From Candidatus Kerfeldbacteria bacterium (GTDB lineage: Bacteria; Patescibacteriota; Patescibacteriia; SBBC01): a stretch of DNA of 12,280 bases. The stretch is from contig CAINXF010000183.1 of assembly GCA_903854795.1 (NCBI GenBank), positions 1-12,280 on the forward strand, in the 5' to 3' direction. The notes under the pieces were generated by a model. That model was not told the origin of the DNA, searched no databases, and saw only the letters and a list, made by a program, of their open reading frames with translations. This document shows positions 6,774 to 12,280 of this stretch, piece by piece. The position numbers and the translations under genes are program-made. Positions within the stretch are counted from its first letter, which is position 1. The number at the start of each line of letters is the position of its first letter.

Positions 6774-8408
6774 ATGAGTAAATCGACATCTTTTCGGGCA
6801 TCGCTCGCGCGGCAGTACCGCCTCCACCAGGGATGGCTCGGCTACCTCACGGTGTTCGTCATCGCGTTCGTCCTTTTCGCGAACTTCCAGCATGTCGCGG
6901 TGTTCGCCGATCCAGATTCCTACTACCACGCCGGCATGGCGGTGCAGATGCGTGACGGTCATTTCAGCACGTCGTTCACCGCGTTGCCGTACACAACACT
7001 CGCGCACTCGTACGCTGACCAGCACTTTTTGTACCACTTGCTGCTCGTACCGTTCACCGCCATCGCTGACCCGCTCATCGGGTTGAAGCTCGCGACGATC
7101 GCGTTCGGGGCGCTCATGGCGCTCACGTTCTATTGGTTCCTACGACGCTGGAACGTGCAATGGGCGTTCGCGGCGACGATGCTCCTCCTCATGGTGAACC
7201 CGTTCACGTTCAGGATGAACCTCGCAAAGGCCTCGAGTCTCTCTCTTACGCTATTGATCCTCGGTATTGCCGCGGCCTTCTCGTACAGGTATTGGTTGCT
7301 CGGTTTCCTGTCGTTCGCGTACGTATGGTTCTACGGCGGGTTCCCGCTGCTCGTACTGAGCGTGATTTTATTCGCGGTCGTGAGCGCCCTTCACCGACGG
7401 ATCATGAAGCGCCAGGACTCGAATACACTACTCCATAAAATCCGTTCGTTGCTCGGCCGTCCGTTCAGACACCAGCGGATTAGGCGGCTAAATTTGCGTA
7501 TTGCGGTGGCCGTCATCGTCGGAACCACGGTCGGGCTCATCGCTAATCCATTCTTCCCGTCGAACATCCGCTTCTACTTCGACCAGCTCGTACGGATTGG
7601 TATCATGAACTACCAACACGTCATCGGCGTGGGTGGGGAGTGGTACCCGTACCACTTTATCGACTTGGTCGCCAACACCGTGTTGGTGTCCATCCCGCTC
7701 GTGATCGCGCTGGTGTTGTTCTTCTTGTTCCTCAAACGGCAGTCGACCCGCTCGATCACATTGTTTTTCCTCTGGCTGTTCTTTTTAGTACTGACGCTCA
7801 AGTCGCGGCGCTACGTCGAGTACTACGTGCCATTCAGTATGCTATTCGTCGCGATGTCGCTCAAGGATTCGGTCGGTGAGTTCAATTGGAAGGATGCGTG
7901 GCGTTCCTTTAAGACTGATTTCCTCGGTAACTTCTGGGCACGGATCGGCATCGTTGCAGTCGCAACATACTGTCTCATACTCTTGCCGACGATTGTTGTA
8001 CGTGATTATGTGAGCGAGAAGAAGGACCTCGCCAACGGGTTCCCGATCGGTATGTTCCAACAGGAGAGCCGGTGGATCAAGGACCATGGCGCGCCGGGGT
8101 CCATCGTGTTCCACAGTGATTGGGACGAGTTCCCGGTGTTGTTCTACTACAACAGCTCGAGCCGGTACATCGCCGGTCTCGACCCGACGTTCCTCTACCT
8201 TCAGGACAAGGACCGCTACTACCAATGGGTGAACATCACGCTCGGTAAGGCGACCGGCGACATCTATGCGACCGTGCGAGGGTCGTTCAACGCCGATTTC
8301 GTCATCGTGGCGCATGACCATATCGTGATGGAAAGCTTGATCCAGTCGGACCAACGTTTCGCGCTCGCGTTCACCGGTCCCGATGCCAATGTGTACACGG
8401 TGCAGTAA
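6774..8408 (+). CDS. GT-C fold membrane glycosyltransferase, STT3-like features
   Basis: A 544-residue protein with about a dozen hydrophobic segments (first at about 22-39) and a C-terminal soluble domain from about 411 to the end. After the first segment comes ADPDSYYHAGMA (45-56), an acidic first-loop motif like the DPxYH loop of STT3-type oligosaccharyltransferases and other GT-C enzymes; then ADQHFLYH (81-88), NPFTFRMNLAK (142-152), GEWYPYHF (288-295) and KSRRYVEYYVP (343-353). The C-terminal domain contains HSDWDEFPVLFYYN (447-460) and AGLDPTFLY (467-475), whose layout recalls the WWDYG-x-PVRYY acceptor motif of PglB/AglB, though the motif itself is not present. It probably moves a sugar or glycan from a polyprenyl carrier to an acceptor outside the membrane. 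ATG 6774 is chosen over an in-frame ATG at 6717 that lies inside the terminator. Exact donor and acceptor are unknown. Confidence 0.85.
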   Translation: MSKSTSFRASLARQYRLHQGWLGYLTVFVIAFVLFANFQHVAVFADPDSYYHAGMAVQMRDGHFSTSFTALPYTTLAHSYADQHFLYHLLLVPFTAIADPLIGLKLATIAFGALMALTFYWFLRRWNVQWAFAATMLLLMVNPFTFRMNLAKASSLSLTLLILGIAAAFSYRYWLLGFLSFAYVWFYGGFPLLVLSVILFAVVSALHRRIMKRQDSNTLLHKIRSLLGRPFRHQRIRRLNLRIAVAVIVGTTVGLIANPFFPSNIRFYFDQLVRIGIMNYQHVIGVGGEWYPYHFIDLVANTVLVSIPLVIALVLFFLFLKRQSTRSITLFFLWLFFLVLTLKSRRYVEYYVPFSMLFVAMSLKDSVGEFNWKDAWRSFKTDFLGNFWARIGIVAVATYCLILLPTIVVRDYVSEKKDLANGFPIGMFQQESRWIKDHGAPGSIVFHSDWDEFPVLFYYNSSSRYIAGLDPTFLYLQDKDRYYQWVNITLGKATGDIYATVRGSFNADFVIVAHDHIVMESLIQSDQRFALAFTGPDANVYTVQ

Positions 8409-8429
8409 GCCGTCGCATACGATCATCAT

Positions 8430-9710
8430 ATGATAGGAATCGATGTCATCGTGCTCTGGATGCTCGTCCTGAAGTTCTTGCCGATGTTCTATGTCCGGGC
8501 GTCAGTATACTTGTTCTCGCTCAACGAGCGTTATCTTGTATTCAACATAATTCCGATAGTGTTGTTAGGGTTGTACGCGGCGGCGAGCACGGCGCGACGC
8601 TGGAAGAATTCCGCGTACATGCGTTTCCTCATCATTGGATTCCTCGGCGTGTTTTTGATCGGGTCGTACCTCGGACTACAATTCTTTGCGCGGCACAACA
8701 GTCAGCCGTACCTCTACATCCACGATGGTGCGGTGCAGACCGAAGATGCAATCACGGCGCTTCGTTCAGGACACAATCCGTACGCCGTCGACTACTCGAA
8801 AGGCGCGTTTGGTGCGTTTCCCGACACATTCTCCGAGGCGACTCGTCCGAACCCGGCATGGGACCACTATGTGTACTTGCCGCTCCCGCTCTTGTTGGGT
8901 GTACCGTTCGCGTGGGCGGCCGATGCGACGGTCGGCTGGTTCGATATCCGCATGATGTACGCCGTCTTTTTCGTGGTCATGGTGCTGTCGATGGTCGCAC
9001 TGGCGCGCGAAAAAGAGCACAAGATTCTCACGTTGATCATCGTGCTGTTCAACCCTTACTTCGTGCAGTTCTTCATCGCGGGATTTAATGACGTGTTTTT
9101 CCTGGGCCTCATTGCGCTCGCGGCACTGTTGTTGCAACGGCGACGCTTGATGTGGGCCGCGGTGGCGTTCGGCGCGGCGATCGCGAGCAAGCAACCTGCG
9201 TGGTTCCTGTTCCCGTTCTTCGTGGCTTTCGTGTACGGCGCCGTACCGCTGATAGGGCGTTGGAAGGCGACGTTGAAGGTTGTTGCCATCGCCGTGGGGA
9301 GCGCCACGCTTGCCATGCTCCCGTTCTTCATATGGTCGCCGTCGCATTTCATCGACAGCACGATCAGGTACGCGATCGGCGGCGCAGCGTTGAGCTACCC
9401 GATCTCCGGTTTCGGTTTCGGCCAACTATTAGTGTCGTCGGGGTTCATTCATTCGATGTGGGATGCGTACCCGTTTTGGATCTGGCAGGCACTCGTGGGG
9501 ATCCCGTTACTTATAGTGTTGATACGGTGGCAGCTCAAATCAAACACAGTCACGAGAATGTTAATATCGTTTATTTTTTTTACGTTGGTGCTTCTGTTCT
9601 TCTCTCGGTATTTCAATGACAGTCACCTCGGCATGCTCTCGATGATGTTGGTGCTCGCATTTGCCGCTGGACACCACAACCTTCCACACGGCCCCGATCC
9701 GGATGCCTAG
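8430..9710 (+). CDS. GT-C type polytopic membrane glycosyltransferase, tandem copy 1
   Basis: A 426-residue integral membrane protein with about ten hydrophobic segments. The first long outer loop carries YIHDGAVQTEDAITAL (96-111) and SGHNPYAVDY (113-122), matching the GT-C pattern of an acidic pair followed by a G-x-NPY turn seen in GT87 and other mannosyltransferase-like families. Then come NPAWDHYVYLP (141-151), GFND (218-221), SKQPAW (253-258), YPISG (323-327) and FFSRYFND (390-397). Transfer of a sugar from a polyprenyl-phosphate donor is inferred from the fold class. It starts 21 bp after the preceding gene with no Shine-Dalgarno sequence, and its end overlaps the next gene by 8 bp (ATGCCTAG). 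The downstream protein has the same length and the same motifs in the same order, so the two are tandem paralogues. Donor, acceptor and linkage are unknown. Confidence 0.82.
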   Translation: MIGIDVIVLWMLVLKFLPMFYVRASVYLFSLNERYLVFNIIPIVLLGLYAAASTARRWKNSAYMRFLIIGFLGVFLIGSYLGLQFFARHNSQPYLYIHDGAVQTEDAITALRSGHNPYAVDYSKGAFGAFPDTFSEATRPNPAWDHYVYLPLPLLLGVPFAWAADATVGWFDIRMMYAVFFVVMVLSMVALAREKEHKILTLIIVLFNPYFVQFFIAGFNDVFFLGLIALAALLLQRRRLMWAAVAFGAAIASKQPAWFLFPFFVAFVYGAVPLIGRWKATLKVVAIAVGSATLAMLPFFIWSPSHFIDSTIRYAIGGAALSYPISGFGFGQLLVSSGFIHSMWDAYPFWIWQALVGIPLLIVLIRWQLKSNTVTRMLISFIFFTLVLLFFSRYFNDSHLGMLSMMLVLAFAAGHHNLPHGPDPDA

Positions 9711-10983
9711 AATACCCCACTATGTACGCGAGTCGTTTACCGAGGTGTTCAGCCGGCTCTCCGGTATATCGCTTCGGTCATGGTTTTTGGTATTTCTCGC
9801 TCCCATCTATGTGTTCTTTGGCACGTGGATGAGCGGAATTTCGATCTGGATTCGGATTGTGGTGGCGTTGCCGCTCGCGGTGTTGGTATGCTGGTCAGTG
9901 GTCGCTGATATTACAAAGAAATCAGCGGGAACTTGGATTACTAGGGCAGTGGTTGCGTGGGTGATCATATTTATCATGATCACAATTATCGTGGTGCCGA
10001 AGAACCATCTGCATGACGAGCTGCTGCTCACCGAGGCGGGCCTACAAAAGATCACGCAGGGCGTCGATCCGTACACGGCAAATTTCAGAGGGACCATCGT
10101 CGATCGGTGGTATGGGCACGCGACCCACGCGAGTTACGTGGACGGCGTCTATCCCGCCTGGGACCACTATGTATACCTTCCTGGATTCTTCGTCGTGAGT
10201 ATGCCGTTCTACGCGGCGCTCCATGGCCTGTTCAATTGGTACGATCAGCGGCTCATATATCTACTTGCGTATGCGGCGATACTCATCGGCGCATGGACGC
10301 AGCTGCGGAACTCTCCGATGCGGGAGCCTCTGACGATCGTTTTGGCGCTTAATCCGTTCCTGACCACCGCATCATACGGTTTCAACGACCTGTTGCCAGT
10401 GATGTTGCTCATGATGACCGGGTTGGCGCTCGCAAGAAAGCGCGTGTATCTTGCTGCCACGATGTACGGCCTCGCACTTTCAACAAAACAAACAATACTA
10501 CTCACAATGCCGTTCATGTTGTTGCCGTTCATCGCGATCGCGAAGGAAACTTCGCGCTCACTTACGCGCGTGATCGGCGTTGCGATCGGCGTTGCGGCAA
10601 TAATCATCGTACCGTTCGCGCTTTGGTCACCATGGAATTTCTATGATGATACGTTGAGATTCTTTCTCAGCACCGCCGCGTATCCAATAAGTGGCGAGGG
10701 CATCTCGTCGATCCTATTGAAGATCGGCATAGTGAAAGCGGACCAATATTTTCCATTCTGGGTGCTGCAACTGTTCGTTGCAGTGCCACTTGCGGCAGTG
10801 CTGTGGCGATGGGCGAAACGGCACTCGTTATTGACCGGACCTTTTCTTGGCGCGGCCGGCACGATCGCCGCGTTCTGGTTTTTTTCGAGATATTTTCTCC
10901 CAGCGCATGCGTATGTTATCATACTATTGATCATCATTTCCTTTATTATCGGTGAGGCGCAGCGCTCACAGCAAGTTGCATGA
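9703..10983 (+). CDS. GT-C type polytopic membrane glycosyltransferase, tandem copy 2
   Basis: A 426-residue membrane protein, the paralogue of the gene before it. Shared landmarks in order: an acidic loop HDELLLTEAG (104-113) followed by GVDPYTANF (120-128), PAWDHYVYLP (151-160, nearly identical to copy 1), GFND (226-229), STKQT (260-264), WSP (308-310), YPISGEG (327-333) and FFSRYF (393-398). The N terminus and the loop between DPYTANF and PAWDHY (an extra stretch at about 129-150) differ, suggesting different specificity. The frame can be opened at a TTG at 9661, but ATG 9703, which overlaps the preceding stop codon, is more economical and keeps the basic N-terminal segment before the first membrane helix. 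The 3' end overlaps the GT2 gene as ATGA, implying coupled translation. Function is inferred from fold and neighbours only. Confidence 0.82.
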   Translation: MPRIPHYVRESFTEVFSRLSGISLRSWFLVFLAPIYVFFGTWMSGISIWIRIVVALPLAVLVCWSVVADITKKSAGTWITRAVVAWVIIFIMITIIVVPKNHLHDELLLTEAGLQKITQGVDPYTANFRGTIVDRWYGHATHASYVDGVYPAWDHYVYLPGFFVVSMPFYAALHGLFNWYDQRLIYLLAYAAILIGAWTQLRNSPMREPLTIVLALNPFLTTASYGFNDLLPVMLLMMTGLALARKRVYLAATMYGLALSTKQTILLTMPFMLLPFIAIAKETSRSLTRVIGVAIGVAAIIIVPFALWSPWNFYDDTLRFFLSTAAYPISGEGISSILLKIGIVKADQYFPFWVLQLFVAVPLAAVLWRWAKRHSLLTGPFLGAAGTIAAFWFFSRYFLPAHAYVIILLIIISFIIGEAQRSQQVA

Positions 10984-11669
10984 ACCATTCCGTTTCGGTC
11001 ATTCTTCCAACCTACAATGAATCAGAAAATCTCCTGGAGATCATCCCGCTGATCGCTGGGCTCGACCCGGCGTACGAGATCGTCGTGGTTGACGACGGTT
11101 CGCCGGACGGCACTGAAGCAGTGGCGAAGAAATTGAGTGTCCAGTATCCGGTTCGCGTGTTGCAACGTGGCGCGAAGCTCGGACTCGCCTCGGCGGTCAT
11201 TGATGGCGTCGTGAAGGTCGCGAAAGGTGAAGTCATCGTGGTCATGGATGCCGATCTCTCGCACGATGAGAAGATCATCCCGCAACTGGTGGCGAGCATC
11301 GAATCGGGCAGCGACATGGCGATCGGTTCTCGGTTCGCGTCCGAAGGATCGACCGAGGATGCGGCGATTCGACGTCTTTTCAGTTGGTGCGCGAAGCAGG
11401 TAGCCCGCGTCGTGCTGGGCGTACGTGTACAGGACCCGATGAGCGGGTTCTTCGCTCTCCGTCGCGATGTGTTTCTGTCCGTCGCACCGCGATTAAAACC
11501 ACGTGGGTACAAGATCCTCCTCGAGCTCCTCGTACGTCTTCGGCCACAGCATATCGCCGAGGTCGGTTTTCGTTTTAAAGGTCGCCAGAAAGGCGAGAGC
11601 AAATTGACCGGTCGTATCGCGGGACAATATTTCAGGATGATCTGGGACCTCTGGCACGATCATTCATGA
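10980..11669 (+). CDS. Polyprenyl/dolichyl-phosphate sugar synthase, DPM1-like (GT2)
   Basis: A 229-residue GT-A fold enzyme that transfers mannose (or glucose) from a nucleotide sugar to a polyprenyl phosphate at the inner membrane face. Motifs: ILPTYNESENL (8-18), VVVDDGSPDGT (35-45), the metal-binding MDADLSH (89-95, DAD), IGSRF (115-119), DPMSGFFALRR (152-162) and GFRFKGRQKGESKL (196-209), all typical of the dolichol-phosphate mannose synthase group. It ends soon after the catalytic domain with no C-terminal membrane helices, resembling the short DPM1 form rather than forms fused to a GtrA-like domain. It shares ATGA overlaps with both neighbours, embedding it among GT-C enzymes that use just such lipid-linked sugars. 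Mannose is favoured by the nearby phosphomannose isomerase, but glucose cannot be excluded. Confidence 0.92.
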   Translation: MNHSVSVILPTYNESENLLEIIPLIAGLDPAYEIVVVDDGSPDGTEAVAKKLSVQYPVRVLQRGAKLGLASAVIDGVVKVAKGEVIVVMDADLSHDEKIIPQLVASIESGSDMAIGSRFASEGSTEDAAIRRLFSWCAKQVARVVLGVRVQDPMSGFFALRRDVFLSVAPRLKPRGYKILLELLVRLRPQHIAEVGFRFKGRQKGESKLTGRIAGQYFRMIWDLWHDHS

Positions 11670-12280
11670 GCGGTATAGCCCGTAGGATCGGCGCCTGGTG
11701 GCCCCCGATGGCAGCAGGGGTGATCACCGGGCTATTTTGGCTGTTCGGTAGCGCCAAGGAGTTGTGGTACTCCGAGCGGTTCGTGATGGTCGTGAGTGCC
11801 CGCCCATGGGTCGCGATGTTCTCCCTGTTGAAATTCGAGAACAACCCGCCGTTGTGGTTTGTGATCGCGCGCGTATGGCAATTGATCGCTGGCACCTCGG
11901 AGACGCATGCACGATTGCTGACACTGCTGATCACGTGGTGTTTTCTTGTGGCACTTTGGCGGTGCGCCAGGGAAATGACGAACACCTCAACCGCCCGACG
12001 CGCGGTTCTTATGGCGTCGGTGGCGGCGTTCATCGTGCTTCAGTCGGTCGAGTACAGAATGTATGCGCTCGTGATGCTGTGGTCGGTCATTGCAATGTAC
12101 TCCGCGTGGCGATATGCACAGCAGTCTGTAGGTCGGAGTCTTGTGACGCTGACGATCGTCAATGTCCTCGGATGGTACACGCACTATACGTTTGCCATTG
12201 TGCTGATCGTGACGTGGGCGTGGGTTCTTTGGTTCCAGCGGACGCACTGGCGGGCGATCGCGGCGAGCATCGCTGCGACG
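11666..12280 (+). CDS. GT-C (PMT/GT39-like) membrane glycosyltransferase, N-terminal part (cut by window edge)
   Basis: The frame starts at ATG 11666 (ATGA overlap with the GT2 stop) and stays open for 205 residues to the window end, so the C terminus is missing. After a first hydrophobic segment (about 14-30) the outer loop has LWYSERFVM (33-41), where related enzymes carry an acidic D/E pair; here only Glu37 is seen. FENNPPLWFVIARVW (57-71) corresponds to the HPPL-type motif of protein-mannosyltransferase-like GT-C enzymes, with NN in place of the usual H. QSVEYRMYALVML (126-138) matches the family's QxxEARMY-type motif, and GWYTHYT (169-175) is another common signature. The role is transfer of a polyprenyl-phosphate-linked sugar; the acceptor is unknown. 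It is not one of the tandem 426-residue pair: different motifs and topology. Confidence 0.82.
   Translation, partial: MSGIARRIGAWWPPMAAGVITGLFWLFGSAKELWYSERFVMVVSARPWVAMFSLLKFENNPPLWFVIARVWQLIAGTSETHARLLTLLITWCFLVALWRCAREMTNTSTARRAVLMASVAAFIVLQSVEYRMYALVMLWSVIAMYSAWRYAQQSVGRSLVTLTIVNVLGWYTHYTFAIVLIVTWAWVLWFQRTHWRAIAASIAAT

Noticed and set aside
7842..8429. Minus-strand 195-residue open frame opposite the STT3-like gene
   Set aside because: Antisense shadow of the conserved C-terminal domain; no independent evidence of coding.
8425..8434. Perfect 10-bp palindrome ATCATATGAT at a gene start
   Set aside because: Short and including the ATG of the first tandem GT-C gene; easily arises by chance and shows no second copy at nearby promoters.
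8766..9425. Minus-strand 219-residue open frame opposite the first tandem GT-C gene
   Set aside because: Composition is dominated by R, E, H and Q, typical of the antisense of a hydrophobic membrane protein gene; no domain seen.

Overview
The window is a compact bacterial chromosome segment (GC-rich, roughly mid-50s percent by eye) holding two divergent, almost gap-free gene blocks. No rRNA, tRNA, CRISPR array, insertion sequence or phage gene was seen. TGA ends several genes at ATGA junctions, so UGA is read as stop; this argues against the code-25 lineages (Gracilibacteria, Absconditabacteria). Candidate Phyla Radiation (Patescibacteria) is my best guess, from the tight spacing, the bifunctional PGI/PMI, the short GH57 and GH15 enzymes and the many GT-C membrane enzymes. 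This is inference, not proof.

Left block, minus strand, transcribed right to left from a strong sigma70-like promoter at about 5494-5522: yebC (4713-5429), ruvC (4238-4726), a short GH15 glucoamylase-like enzyme (3156-4241), glgA glycogen synthase (1675-3159), a complete GH57 enzyme (444-1670) and a second GH57 paralogue cut off by the window edge (1-421). A translation factor and the Holliday-junction resolvase thus lead an alpha-glucan synthesis and breakdown cassette. Neighbouring reading frames overlap or nearly touch.

The divergent intergenic region (5430-5601) holds the minus-strand promoter, nested inverted repeats lying across it, and a candidate plus-strand extended -10 promoter.

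Right block, plus strand: a SIS-fold phosphoglucose/phosphomannose isomerase (5602-6678) ends at a strong intrinsic terminator (6691-6740). It is followed at once by a new promoter whose predicted start lies at or next to the ATG of the next gene, a likely leaderless mRNA. That second transcript encodes a GT-C membrane glycosyltransferase with an STT3-like look (6774-8408), two tandem paralogous GT-C proteins of identical length (8430-9710 and 9703-10983), a DPM1-like polyprenyl-phosphate sugar synthase (10980-11669) and a fourth GT-C enzyme running off the right edge (11666-12280).

Working model (inference): the isomerase supplies mannose-6-phosphate and/or glucose-6-phosphate, the GT2 enzyme loads an activated sugar onto a polyprenyl phosphate, and the GT-C enzymes transfer lipid-linked sugar to an acceptor outside the membrane. 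The right block then looks like a surface glycan or protein mannosylation locus, next to an intracellular alpha-glucan store. The exact acceptor and sugars cannot be read from the sequence.
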